From the NCBI RefSeq assembly GCF_018336975.1, contig NZ_CP025572.1:3020959-3084958 (forward strand): 64,000 nt of DNA, read 5' to 3'. Every line of letters begins with the position of its first letter. Within the stretch, counting starts at the first letter, position 1. Below are positions 17,944 through 26,658 of this stretch, piece after piece. A model generated the notes under the pieces. That model was not told where the DNA came from and ran no database searches. It was given only the letters and a program-made list of their open reading frames with translations. Origin of the DNA: Marinomonas sp. CT5 (GTDB taxonomy: Bacteria > Pseudomonadota > Gammaproteobacteria > Pseudomonadales > Marinomonadaceae). The position numbers and the translations under genes were made by a program.

Positions 17944-18366
17944 ATGAAAAGATTAGAAGACTCCCTCACACTGCAACTGTTAAGAGCACGTGAATCATCT
18001 ATGACGTTTTTTAGACCTGTGCTACAAAAGGCAGGTTTTACCGAACAACAATGGCGAGTCTTACGGGTTTTAAATGATCATGAAGAACTAGAAGCCAAAC
18101 AACTGGCTCATCTATGCTGCATTCTTAGCCCAAGTTTGACGCGGATTATTACGCGCTTTGAAGAAGATGGTTTTATCATTCGCAAAAAATCACCAACGGA
18201 TCAGCGTATCTCTTTGCTTTCTTTAACCCCTATGGCGATGAAAGTCGTTAAAGAATTCCGTCCAGAAGTAGATGCCGCTTACCAACGCATCATCGAAAAG
18301 CTAGGGGAAGACAAACTAAAAGAACTTAGTCGACTGTTGAGCGATATTATTGCTTTGGAAAGCTAA
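17944..18366 (+). CDS. hpaR: Homoprotocatechuate degradation operon regulator (MarR family)
   Basis: 140-residue winged-helix repressor. MKRLEDSLTLQLLRARESSM and FRPVLQKAGFTEQQWRVLRV match the start of E. coli HpaR/HpcR closely, followed by LEAKQLAHLCCILSPSLTRI (recognition helix) and the wing RKKSPTDQRISLL. ATG at 17944 is chosen over the in-frame TTG at 17902 because family members begin at this point. A perfect 7-bp-arm dyad TTTGATATTATCAAA lies at 17901-17915, a possible autoregulatory site unlike the GTTAAC operators. It likely represses the pathway operons until an arylacetate ligand binds. Confidence 0.92.
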   Translation: MKRLEDSLTLQLLRARESSMTFFRPVLQKAGFTEQQWRVLRVLNDHEELEAKQLAHLCCILSPSLTRIITRFEEDGFIIRKKSPTDQRISLLSLTPMAMKVVKEFRPEVDAAYQRIIEKLGEDKLKELSRLLSDIIALES

Positions 18367-18388
18367 AAAGCCGTTATTAAAACGTCAT

Positions 18389-18418
18389 AAAAACAGGCTG
18401 TTTTCTCAGCCTGTTTTT
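18389..18418 (+). terminator. Bidirectional terminator after hpaR
   Basis: AAAAACAGGCTG and CAGCCTGTTTTT form a perfect 12-bp stem with a six-base loop between the convergent hpaR and the luciferase-like monooxygenase gene. Confidence 0.85.
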
Positions 18419-18446
18419 ATTTATAGGCCATGGTGAGAACTAGAGA

Positions 18447-19454
18447 TTATAAGTTGTTTGCCAACAAACGGTAACTGTCTAGACGATCGGCTTGGCTATG
18501 GGTCACCGTTACTAAAGAGATTTCATCAACCTTGAACACCCTCGCCAGGTCATTCATTTCTGCCCAACATTGTTCTGGTGTGCCAATGGTATAGCTGGCT
18601 TCAATTCGATCAAACAAAGCTTGATGAGAGACAGGCATTTCGTGATATCTATCCCGAACTTGAGCTGGCGTTAAAAAATCTTCCCGCTGACCTATTTGAG
18701 TGGCAAATTTACGATACACTGCCGTTCCTGCTCGGAGTTTGGCTTCCTCTTCTGTTTCTGCACAAATACAAGCAATCGCCAACATCCTTTGTAATGGACG
18801 TTCATGCCCAGCCTGTTGCCACGCTTTTTGATGTGCTTCAAAAATTCGCGGATGGCAATTTTCAGCATCAATAAATCGAGCCAACGCCAAATGATAGCCC
18901 AGCTGTCCCGCTAACTCTGCACTGCCACCACTGGACCCAAGCATCCATAAATCCGGCACATCACCGACTTCAGGCATCACATGTATCGCGCCAAAAGGAT
19001 GGTCTTCGTCAAAAGAACCATGAATAAAACTTTCTAGCAATGCCGCTTGCTCTGCATAAAACTGTCCATTCGACGCTTTATTGGGAAAGGCCAAAGCGGC
19101 GGATGTCATCGCCGAACCACCAGGTGCACGCCCAACCCCAAGATCAATTCGTCCGGGGAAAAGTGAGGCCAACATGGCAAAACACTCTGCCACTTTCAAT
19201 GGACTATAGTTAGATAACATCACGCCGCCACTGCCGACTTTGATGCGCTTGGTAATACTGGCCAAATGAGCCACTAAGATCTCAGGACAAGGATTAGCAA
19301 AATGCACGCTATCGTGATGTTCCGCAACCCAATAACGATGGTAATTCCATTCATCACAATACTTTGCTAACTCCACCGTTAATGAAGGAGCCGCTTTTTT
19401 ATTATGGGAGCCATGTACTGGCGTTTGATCAACAACCGATAATTTTAAGTTCAT
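18447..19454 (-). CDS. Luciferase-like (LLM-class) flavin-dependent oxidoreductase
   Basis: 335-residue TIM-barrel flavin enzyme of the luciferase-like family, YhbW-like subgroup. Typical blocks are LAKYCDEWNYHRYWVAEHHD, ILVAHLASITKRIKVGSGGV, LSNYSPLKVAECFAMLASLF, GRIDLGVGRAPGG and, near residue 165, the SSGGSAELA phosphate loop. It probably uses FMNH2, which the nearby reductase component could supply, but the substrate is unknown. It is divergent from gabD, and an HpaR-type operator lies in the shared promoter region, so it may belong to the regulon. Confidence 0.85.
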   Translation of the reverse strand: MNLKLSVVDQTPVHGSHNKKAAPSLTVELAKYCDEWNYHRYWVAEHHDSVHFANPCPEILVAHLASITKRIKVGSGGVMLSNYSPLKVAECFAMLASLFPGRIDLGVGRAPGGSAMTSAALAFPNKASNGQFYAEQAALLESFIHGSFDEDHPFGAIHVMPEVGDVPDLWMLGSSGGSAELAGQLGYHLALARFIDAENCHPRIFEAHQKAWQQAGHERPLQRMLAIACICAETEEEAKLRAGTAVYRKFATQIGQREDFLTPAQVRDRYHEMPVSHQALFDRIEASYTIGTPEQCWAEMNDLARVFKVDEISLVTVTHSQADRLDSYRLLANNL

Positions 19455-19482
19455 TTGGCATTCTCTTTATCAAATAAAATTA

Positions 19483-19496
19483 GTTAACATGTTAAC
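19483..19496. promoter_or_regulatory. HpaR-type operator, copy 6
   Basis: GTTAACATGTTAAC is a perfect 14-bp palindrome (extended TTAGTTAACATGTTAACCTA). It is 28 bp upstream of the leftward LLM gene and about 180 bp upstream of gabD. Confidence 0.7.
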
Positions 19497-19673
19497 CTAT
19501 TTACTTTGATCGATGAAGGTTTGATAATAGTATTGATTAGTACAAGAATAACTTACTTTGAGATCGTTTGACGGTATAGCAAGCTAGGCCAAGACGGAAC
19601 AATTGTATTGGTGTGCACAATAGTCGTACAAAGGTCTCACTTTATTTAATTACCCAATATATAGGTGATACTC

Positions 19674-21116
19674 ATGTTAAAGGATATGTCTCTTCTTAAG
19701 TCTTGTTGTTTAATCAATGGTGAGTGGGTTGAAGCAAAAGCCAAAACCACCCACCCTGTTACCAATCCAGCGACGGGGGAGACCATTGTCGAGATTCCTC
19801 ACCTTTCTCCTGAAGAAATCCCTGCGGTAATCGAAGCCTCTAAAATCGCCCAAAAGAAATGGGCCGCTTTACCTGCCAAAGAACGTTCGGCTATTTTGCG
19901 CCGCTGGTTTACCTTAATCATTGAAAACACCGATGACTTAGCGTTGCTGATGACCACTGAACAAGGCAAACCGTTGGCGGAAGCCAAAGGTGAAATTGCT
20001 TATGCCGCCTCTTTTATTGAATGGTTCGCAGAAGAAGCCAAACGCATTTACGGCGACACAATTCCCGCACCACGAGCAGATCAACGACTAACGGTTATTC
20101 GTCAACCTATTGGCGTGACCGCCGCCATTACACCGTGGAACTTCCCGGCGGCCATGATCACACGCAAAGCGGCTCCTGCGTTGGCTGCTGGTTGTTCGAT
20201 GATTGTTCGTCCTGCCGATTTAACCCCTCTGACCGCATTAGCCTTGGCAGAATTGGCACAACGTGCTGGTATCCCAGCGGGCGTATTCCAAGTCGTTACT
20301 GGCTCTGCAAGCAAAATTGGTAAGGTACTCACTGATAGCCATGTGGTTAGCAAACTGTCTTTTACCGGTTCTACCGAAGTTGGCCGTTTGCTGATGGCGC
20401 AATGTGCCGACACCATCAAAAAAGTGTCCCTTGAATTAGGCGGCAACGCGCCCTTCATCGTTTTTGACGATGCTGACTTGGATAAAGCGGTTGAAGGCGC
20501 CATGGCCTCTAAATACCGTAATGCCGGTCAAACCTGTGTGTGCGCAAACCGAATTTTGGTTCAACGAGGTATTTACGATGCCTTTGCCGCCAAACTAACG
20601 GAAAAAGTCAAAGCCCTAAAAGTGGGTAACGGCACAGAAGAAGGCACAGAAATTGGCCCAATGATTGAAGAAAAAGCCATTCTGAAAGTGGAAGAACACA
20701 TCAAGGACGCTGTCAGCAAAGGCGCGACTTTGGTTCATGGTGGCAAGCGTTTAGGTGGTTTATTTATTGAGCCCGCTGTATTAACAGGTGTAACAGCGGA
20801 TATGAATGTTGCTCAAGAAGAGACCTTTGGCCCCCTTGCTCCGCTTTTCCCATTTGATACAGAAGAAGAAGCCATTGCGATGGCCAACGACACCATCTTT
20901 GGCTTAGCCGCTTACTTCTTTACCCGTGACCATGCTCGCATGATTCGTGTATCTGAAGGACTTGAGTACGGCATGGTTGGTCATAACACAGGCTTAATCT
21001 CCAATGAAGTCGCGCCTTTCGGTGGTGTTAAGCAATCAGGTCTTGGTCGTGAAGGTTCTAAGTACGGCATCGAAGATTATCTAGAAATGAAATACATCTG
21101 TAGCTCTATTGCTTAG
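19674..21116 (+). CDS. gabD: Succinate-semialdehyde dehydrogenase
   Basis: 480-residue ALDH closely resembling E. coli GabD. It converts the succinic semialdehyde from HpaI to succinate, completing HPA breakdown to central metabolites. MTTEQGKPLAEAKGEIAYAA, GDTIPAPRADQRL, SLELGGNAPFIVFDDADLDK, the nucleophile in RNAGQTCVCANRI and VAPFGGVKQSGLGREGSKYG are all present. In the adenosine-phosphate contact region, where E. coli has K-P-A-S, this protein has R-P-A-D, an acidic change that would disfavour NADP+. The ATG at 19674 sits behind AGGTGA; the GTG at 19665 is part of that ribosome-binding site. Confidence 0.93.
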   Translation: MLKDMSLLKSCCLINGEWVEAKAKTTHPVTNPATGETIVEIPHLSPEEIPAVIEASKIAQKKWAALPAKERSAILRRWFTLIIENTDDLALLMTTEQGKPLAEAKGEIAYAASFIEWFAEEAKRIYGDTIPAPRADQRLTVIRQPIGVTAAITPWNFPAAMITRKAAPALAAGCSMIVRPADLTPLTALALAELAQRAGIPAGVFQVVTGSASKIGKVLTDSHVVSKLSFTGSTEVGRLLMAQCADTIKKVSLELGGNAPFIVFDDADLDKAVEGAMASKYRNAGQTCVCANRILVQRGIYDAFAAKLTEKVKALKVGNGTEEGTEIGPMIEEKAILKVEEHIKDAVSKGATLVHGGKRLGGLFIEPAVLTGVTADMNVAQEETFGPLAPLFPFDTEEEAIAMANDTIFGLAAYFFTRDHARMIRVSEGLEYGMVGHNTGLISNEVAPFGGVKQSGLGREGSKYGIEDYLEMKYICSSIA

Positions 21117-21159
21117 CGTTTAAAAGGCCTAGACTTCAGGAATTTCTAGTCAAAATACT

Positions 21160-21192
21160 GGCGAGTGGCGAGATATCATCTAGCCACTCGCC
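21160..21192 (+). terminator. Stem-loop after gabD
   Basis: GGCGAGTGGC and GCCACTCGCC form a perfect 10-bp stem with a 13-base loop, 43 bp after the gabD stop. There is no T tract, so it may be a processing or weak termination structure. Confidence 0.5.
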
Positions 21193-21363
21193 ATATCATA
21201 AACACAGTAAAAGACTAATTAAAAAAAGGCATACAGCCGTTCCAACACATTTTAGAAATTGAGTATCCGTTTTTAGCAAAAATACTTTAACCCGCTTTTT
21301 AAAGGTACGTGCCTTGCATTAACCAATTAAGAAGTTCAAATAAAAATTATTCAGGGTGATAAT

Positions 21364-22332
21364 ATGCTCCAAAATAGTGCTTTTGAAATTCAGCCTCAAT
21401 CCCCTCTTTCCTTTAAAGAAAGTATGGATATTGAAGAACATGCCGGAAACATGTCGGGATGGAAGGTTCGATATGACCAAATATCCGCAGGGCAATTTGC
21501 AGGAAGCATTACAGAACTCAACTTAACTGGCATGCAGTTAATTAGAGATAAATCTAACCAGGCTATTATCAAAAATGGTGAATCAATACCGGATTCCATC
21601 CTATTTACTTTGCCTTTGGTTCCGGCTGCTGAAAACCTCTATTGCGAAGGTCATATCTTCACTCCGTCAAACTTATTGGTGTCTAACTGGCGAAACTTAC
21701 CTGAAATTAAAACCCCAGCAAACCTAGACGTCATCTGCATTAACGCCTCACAAGACCTTTTACAAAACGCCCTTGATCGACAAAATACCATTCTCGATAT
21801 TTCAGATACCGCCCATTGTTATCAACTCGATAAAATAGGTAATCAGGATGAGCTACTCACCTTATTAAAAACGGTGATGACTCCAAATAATCTTCAGCCC
21901 TTGTTAGAGCATGAGGCGATTCGAAAAGGCATTCGAGATACCTTATTGCAAAACTTGCTTGAGCTCATCAATGAAGAAGAAGTCCAATATTTAACCTCAT
22001 TAGCGCGCAAGCGTATCGTTGATAAAGCAAGGGACTATGTCTTAGCCAACATTAACGACGCGCCTTCTATCGTTGACTTGTGTAATGCAGTGGGGGCAAG
22101 TCGTAGAAAGCTTCAATATTGTTTTCAAGAAACATTAGGCATCAACCCTGTCACCTACCTAAGAACCATTCGTTTAAATTCCGCTCATCGTGAGTTATTA
22201 ATGCAAGATGGCACTAAACAAGTGCAGAACATAGCGGCAAAATGGGGATTCTTACACCTCAGTCGCTTTGCAAACGACTATAAACAACTCTTCGGTGAGC
22301 TCCCTTCGGACACAATTAAACGAAAGCAATAG
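21364..22332 (+). CDS. AraC-family transcriptional regulator
   Basis: 322-residue regulator with a roughly 210-residue N-terminal sensing region and a C-terminal AraC HTH pair at about 225-318 (PSIVDLCNAVGASRRKLQYC, then KWGFLHLSRFANDYKQLFGE). The arrangement resembles the EutR/FeaR-like group. AGGGTGATAAT precedes the ATG. It lies upstream of, and in the same direction as, a porin, an MFS carrier and an amidase, so it is likely their activator. The inducer is unknown. Confidence 0.85.
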   Translation: MLQNSAFEIQPQSPLSFKESMDIEEHAGNMSGWKVRYDQISAGQFAGSITELNLTGMQLIRDKSNQAIIKNGESIPDSILFTLPLVPAAENLYCEGHIFTPSNLLVSNWRNLPEIKTPANLDVICINASQDLLQNALDRQNTILDISDTAHCYQLDKIGNQDELLTLLKTVMTPNNLQPLLEHEAIRKGIRDTLLQNLLELINEEEVQYLTSLARKRIVDKARDYVLANINDAPSIVDLCNAVGASRRKLQYCFQETLGINPVTYLRTIRLNSAHRELLMQDGTKQVQNIAAKWGFLHLSRFANDYKQLFGELPSDTIKRKQ

Positions 22333-22367
22333 CATGTTTGCCAATTTCGGATAACACCTTTTTTGCC

Positions 22368-22407
22368 CCCTATGTAATGTGAAAAGACACAATAATTACA
22401 TATAGGG
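22368..22407 (+). promoter_or_regulatory. Inverted repeat covering the porin ribosome-binding site
   Basis: CCCTATGTAAT (22368-22378) faces ATTACATATAGGG (22395-22407). The right arm contains the AGGGAA Shine-Dalgarno region of the gene starting at 22416. It may be a DNA-binding dyad or an RNA hairpin that hides the start. Confidence 0.4.
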
Positions 22408-22415
22408 AACAAAAA

Positions 22416-23357
22416 ATGAAAACGCTTAAAAGCAAACTACTATTAACAGCCATGGGAAGTGCCACCTTATTGGCTTTCCCTCACTGGGCACTAGCAACCG
22501 AAAACGGCGCACCAACAACCGCAATGGGCGTATATGACTTTGGCGCAGGCTTCATGCCACCAGCAACAGATATTGGTGCCTTTGGTTTACGTACGGCCTA
22601 CTACAGCTCTGACTCGAACCGAAATGCATCCGGTAATGATAACGGTACCGACTTTTCACTCGACGTGTTAAGCCTTGGTTTAGCTTATGTGAAAATGACT
22701 AACCACGAAGTGCTCGGGGCTAAATATGGCTTCAGTACGGTTCTGCCATTCTTTAATATGGACGCTTCACTAAAAATACCTGTCGCCTCTATCGATCGAA
22801 AAGCATCCGTTACAAAACAAGCCGATTTGCAGATCACGCCCTTGATACTACAGTGGACCTTGTCTCCAAACTTGGCCATGAATGCCCAATTTCAAATTCA
22901 AGCACCTACTGGAGACTACGACAAAAACCGCCTAGTGTCCCCAGGCCTGAACCATTGGGCTTTCTCTCCAATTTATAATGTTAGCTATATTTCCAATACA
23001 GGTTTTGAAGTTTCTTCCAGCTTTGAATTAGACATTAATACCAAAAACTCAGACACAGATTATAAAAACGGTATCGAATACCGTCATGAATTCGCCATTG
23101 GGCAACACGTCAATGAGTGGACCCTAGGCTTAGGGGGTTATTACTACCGTCAGCTAACCGATGACAAAACTTACTCCGGCTATTCAGGCCAACCTATCTC
23201 CGATGGCAATCGTGCGGAAACCTTAGCCGCAGGACCAGCATTAACCTACTTTAAACCGGGATTACCTATCGTTTCATTCCATGCCTATAAAGAGTTTAGA
23301 ACGTCCAACCGAGCGCAAGGTTACAACCTAGCTTTACGTATTTCTCAATCATTCTAA
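22416..23357 (+). CDS. Outer-membrane protein of the phenol/MetA-pathway porin family
   Basis: 313-residue predicted beta-barrel. A signal peptide (cleavage near ALA-TEN) is followed by GVYDFGAGFMPPATDIGAFG, the usual start of the MetA_phenol-degradation family, and by alternating beta strands ending in NLALRISQSF with a terminal Phe. Members are thought to pass aromatic compounds through the outer membrane. It is followed 13 bp later by an MFS carrier, pairing outer- and inner-membrane transport for the same compound. Confidence 0.85.
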   Translation: MKTLKSKLLLTAMGSATLLAFPHWALATENGAPTTAMGVYDFGAGFMPPATDIGAFGLRTAYYSSDSNRNASGNDNGTDFSLDVLSLGLAYVKMTNHEVLGAKYGFSTVLPFFNMDASLKIPVASIDRKASVTKQADLQITPLILQWTLSPNLAMNAQFQIQAPTGDYDKNRLVSPGLNHWAFSPIYNVSYISNTGFEVSSSFELDINTKNSDTDYKNGIEYRHEFAIGQHVNEWTLGLGGYYYRQLTDDKTYSGYSGQPISDGNRAETLAAGPALTYFKPGLPIVSFHAYKEFRTSNRAQGYNLALRISQSF

Positions 23358-23370
23358 AAGGTCATTTCCT

Positions 23371-24615
23371 ATGTCGAATAATAATGCACTCTCTAGACAA
23401 GCATCAGGTAATAAGGAAGGTATTGTATTAGTACTTGGAAGTAGCCTAACTATCATGGGGTCCGTCATGGTGGCTCCGATGATTCCTAAAATTGGCGCAG
23501 AATTTGGGCCAACCACACCCGATGCCGCCACACTCGTGCCGCTAGCAATAGCAGGCCCCGCTTTGGCCATCGCGCTTTTTGCCCCATTAGCAGGCTTGCT
23601 GGCCGATAAAGCAGGACGTAAGAAATTACTGATTATTGCGACTTTTTTATATGCCCTGTTTGGCTTTGTTCCTGCTCTATTGGGCGATTTGCATAGTATC
23701 GTTATCTCGCGTCTTCTTTTCGGTTGTGCTGAAGCCGCCATAATGACGTGCTGTACGACATTAATCGCAGACTATTGGCATGGCGATCAAAGGATGAAGT
23801 TTATCAACTTTCAGGTCGTCGCCATTGGACTGATTGGCTCTATCTTCTTTGTCATTGGTGGAATGCTCGGTGAGTCTTCTTGGCGGATTCCGTTCTACTT
23901 GTATTTACTGCCTTTATTGCTGATTCCTTTCATGATCAAAGTACTATGGGAACCAAGTAAAGAGTCAAAATCATCTGAAGCGGAAGTCGTTGAGCAAGCG
24001 CCAGCCTCAGCAGAAAAAACGGCTATGTTTCCGCTTATCATCAGTTACCTAATGATCTTGTTTGGCATGGTGCTAAACTTTGTGGTTCCTATCCAAACAC
24101 CAACCTTACTGGTTCAAATGGGAGTGACCTCCACCACAGAAATTGGCATGTCGGCAGGGCTAAGCTTATTAGCCACTTTAATAGGTTCCATTCTTTGGCC
24201 GGTATTACGTCGTTTATTCGGTCTTAACCTCTGTAACGCAGTACTGTTTGCTTTGGTTGGTACTGGGTTATGGTTACTGTCTAATGCAGCGACTTACCAA
24301 CAAGTACTGATTGCTGTAACGATTCAAGGCATTGGCGCTGGTCTGATGGTGCCAAATATCATGGCGGCAACAATGAATATCCTTCCAGCAAAAGTACGTG
24401 GACGTGGTTTGGGGATTTTTACATCCAGCTTATATCTTGGTCAGTTTGTCAGCCCCATTATCGTGAGCATCATTTTAGCAACTGGCTCAGACCTTCATAA
24501 CACTATTTATAAACTCGCACTGGCAGGCTTGGTGGTTGCTGCTCTATGGGTGATATCCAGTCTTTTTCTTAATAATAAAGACACCAGCCCAGAATCAAAA
24601 CATTCTTTATCCTAG
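23371..24615 (+). CDS. MFS transporter
   Basis: 414-residue 12-TM major facilitator. Motifs include APLAGLLADKAGRKKLL in loop 2-3, the TM4 RLLFGCAEAAIMTC and the central cytoplasmic loop rich in Glu and Ser (SKESKSSEAEVVEQ). AAGGTC precedes the ATG. The stop codon lies within an 18-bp tandem duplication (24598-24633). Located between a porin and an amidase, it is the likely importer of the amide or aromatic substrate. Confidence 0.87.
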   Translation: MSNNNALSRQASGNKEGIVLVLGSSLTIMGSVMVAPMIPKIGAEFGPTTPDAATLVPLAIAGPALAIALFAPLAGLLADKAGRKKLLIIATFLYALFGFVPALLGDLHSIVISRLLFGCAEAAIMTCCTTLIADYWHGDQRMKFINFQVVAIGLIGSIFFVIGGMLGESSWRIPFYLYLLPLLLIPFMIKVLWEPSKESKSSEAEVVEQAPASAEKTAMFPLIISYLMILFGMVLNFVVPIQTPTLLVQMGVTSTTEIGMSAGLSLLATLIGSILWPVLRRLFGLNLCNAVLFALVGTGLWLLSNAATYQQVLIAVTIQGIGAGLMVPNIMAATMNILPAKVRGRGLGIFTSSLYLGQFVSPIIVSIILATGSDLHNTIYKLALAGLVVAALWVISSLFLNNKDTSPESKHSLS

Positions 24616-24633
24616 AAACATTCTTTATCCTAG
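24598..24633 (+). repeat. 18-bp perfect tandem duplication at the MFS stop codon
   Basis: AAACATTCTTTATCCTAG occurs twice without a gap, so the TAG stop and the preceding five codons are duplicated just downstream. It looks like a recent slippage event. Confidence 0.9.
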
Positions 24634-24687
24634 ATAAAACCTTAACCGGGCAACGCAATGTTGCCCATTTTAAAGTGGATATTTTTT

Positions 24688-26124
24688 ATGAAAGACATAC
24701 ACAACTTAGTCGACTCACACGATGGAATAAGCCTTGGTGAATTCGTTAAAAAAGGCGAGATCAAAAGCGAGGAATTACTAGAGTGCTGCATAGAACGCGC
24801 TGAAAAAGTGAATCCGGAAATCAATGCGATTGCGGAAAAACTCTACGACTCTGCACGCAAGGCAACACCACATGAAGGTTTATTTTCTGGGGTCCCAACC
24901 TTTGTAAAAGACTTATTTGCTCCTGTAGCAGAAGCCCGCATGACCAATGGTTCAAACGCACTGGGCGAAGCCCGCCCAGGAATGGACGATAATCTTGTCA
25001 GCCGTTTACGTAAAACAGGCTGCACCTTTATCGGCACCAGTACATCACCTGAATTTGGCGCATCCTACACCACAGAATCCACTCGCTTTGGACCAACCCG
25101 TAATCCATGGAACACCAAACATAGTAGTGGTGGTTCTAGCGGTGGCTCTGCTGCATTGGTCGCTGCTCGCGTTGTGCCCTTTGCTCATGCCAATGATGGA
25201 GGCGGTTCCATTCGAGTTCCGGCGTCATGTTGCGGTCTATTTGGTATGAAGCCAACTCGTGGCCGTATGCCAAGTGGCCCATTAACGGGTGAAGGTTGGG
25301 GCGGCTTCGGCACCGCTCATGCCATTTCTCTTTCTGTACGTGACAGCGCCGCTCTAATGGATCTCACTGCGGGAATGGATCTTGGGGCACCCTACGCCTC
25401 ACCGAGTCAATCCATGTCATTTCTTGATGCAACCAAAACACCAGTACGCCCACTGCGTATCGCACTGGTAGAAAGTATGGATCCTTGGCCTAGTTCACCA
25501 GAATCTTTAGCCGCAGTAAGACATGCCGCAAAATTGTGTGAAAGCTTAGGACACGAGGTAACTCAAGCCGAATTACCTGTCGATTTATACCAGTTCTTTG
25601 ACCAGTGCTTCGACATCATTGGCACCAACACCAGAAACTATGTTGAACTCTTAGGACAAATGCGCGGTAAAGACGTTTCTCTAGATGAATTGCAGGTTCA
25701 TACCCGCATTATGCTCCGAGAAAAAGGCAACATTGGTGCGGTTCAATATGTAAGAGCCATTGAATCCATGCATGCACTAGGTCGCCGCTTTGCTAATCTG
25801 ATGACGGAATATGATGTGATTCTGACGCCAACACTGGCCAAACCACCCGTCTTGATTGGTACCTTGGATGTGATCGATGAAAACAAATCTGCCGATGACC
25901 TTATTCAGCATTACCACAGTTACTCACCCTACACCTGCCTATTCAATGCGACAGGGCAACCGGCCATGTCAGTGCCGCTGTACTGGACAGAACAAGGTTT
26001 ACCCATTGGCGCACATTTTTCTGGCCGCTTTGGTGACGAAGAAACCCTTTTCTCACTTGCCGCCCAACTCGAACTAGCACAACCTTGGTTCAACAACAGA
26101 CCAAAAGTAAACGCTTGCTCATAA
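24688..26124 (+). CDS. Amidase (amidase signature family)
   Basis: 478-residue serine amidase with the Ser-cisSer-Lys triad: K74 in FVKDLF, S150 in [12 protein letters not shown] and S174 in [12 protein letters not shown]. It hydrolyses an amide to acid and ammonia. The ATG at 24688 is preferred over one 30 bp upstream, because family members start near [14 protein letters not shown]. It is last in the AraC/porin/MFS group. Proximity to the HPA genes suggests an arylacetamide-type substrate, but this is only context. It is different in sequence from the amidase at 35 kb. Confidence 0.88.
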   Translation: MKDIHNLVDSHDGISLGEFVKKGEIKSEELLECCIERAEKVNPEINAIAEKLYDSARKATPHEGLFSGVPTFVKDLFAPVAEARMTNGSNALGEARPGMDDNLVSRLRKTGCTFIGTSTSPEFGASYTTESTRFGPTRNPWNTKHSSGGSSGGSAALVAARVVPFAHANDGGGSIRVPASCCGLFGMKPTRGRMPSGPLTGEGWGGFGTAHAISLSVRDSAALMDLTAGMDLGAPYASPSQSMSFLDATKTPVRPLRIALVESMDPWPSSPESLAAVRHAAKLCESLGHEVTQAELPVDLYQFFDQCFDIIGTNTRNYVELLGQMRGKDVSLDELQVHTRIMLREKGNIGAVQYVRAIESMHALGRRFANLMTEYDVILTPTLAKPPVLIGTLDVIDENKSADDLIQHYHSYSPYTCLFNATGQPAMSVPLYWTEQGLPIGAHFSGRFGDEETLFSLAAQLELAQPWFNNRPKVNACS

Positions 26125-26152
26125 CCCCCCCCCCAAAGATCCCCCTTTTCGT

Positions 26153-26182
26153 CCCCTGAACAACTTGCTCAGGGGATTTTTT
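26153..26182 (+). terminator. Rho-independent terminator after amidase
   Basis: CCCCTGA and TCAGGGG with a nine-base loop, followed by ATTTTTT. A run of ten C (26125-26134) lies between the stop codon and this structure. Confidence 0.8.
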
Positions 26183-26240
26183 AAGGGCGATTGAAAATAC
26201 ATAGAAAGGTTTCTAACGTGCAGACGAAAAAAGAAACTCT

Positions 26241-26270
26241 TTAGTTGCCTTAAATAAAAATAGCAACTAA
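26241..26270. promoter_or_regulatory. Putative HipB operator
   Basis: TTAGTTGC (26241-26248) is mirrored by GCAACTAA (26263-26270). A near-identical direct copy of TTAGTTGCCTTA occurs as TTAGTTTCCTTA at 26300-26311, just before the preferred hipB start. This fits autoregulation by the HipB-HipA complex. Confidence 0.5.
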
Positions 26271-26310
26271 TATGTTTCTATCTATTCGAAAGCAACGTAT
26301 TAGTTTCCTT

Positions 26311-26658
26311 ATGATAAACCTACTACAGCAAATCAAACATCGCCGTTTAGCACTGAACCTCAAGCAGAATGACATGCTAATGCGTATTGGCATTTCTAGG
26401 CAGCAATACCAGCGGCTTGAAGCAAAGGGCAACCCAAGACTTGATACTCTTGAACTGATTGCTAAGGGCCTAAATAGCGACGTCATGCTGATTCCAAAAG
26501 AAAAGCTGAATGCTGTTTTAGCGGTTCTTGAAAGTGATGGTAACAACACATCTTTACCGCACAAACAGCCTGATCATTCTGAAGAACAAAAAAAACTATC
26601 GGATGATCCATGGAAAGGATTACTAGAAGATGGAGACGAAAATGACAACGGAAATTAG
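26311..26658 (+). CDS. hipB: HipB-like antitoxin (XRE family)
   Basis: 115-residue DNA-binding antitoxin. The XRE helix-turn-helix occupies about residues 5-60 (NLLQQIKHRRLALNLKQNDM, then GISRQQYQRLEAKGNPRLDT). A flexible acidic tail (SEEQKKLSDDPWKGLLEDGD) follows. The ATG at 26311 is chosen because operator-like repeats extend to that point; an in-frame ATG at 26272 would add 13 residues, and neither has a strong ribosome-binding site. It overlaps hipA by 17 bp, the usual arrangement of a type II toxin-antitoxin module. Confidence 0.82.
   Translation: MINLLQQIKHRRLALNLKQNDMLMRIGISRQQYQRLEAKGNPRLDTLELIAKGLNSDVMLIPKEKLNAVLAVLESDGNNTSLPHKQPDHSEEQKKLSDDPWKGLLEDGDENDNGN

Noticed and set aside
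26125..26134. C10 run after the amidase gene as a phase-variable switch
   Set aside because: It lies between the stop codon and the terminator, so length changes would not alter any protein.
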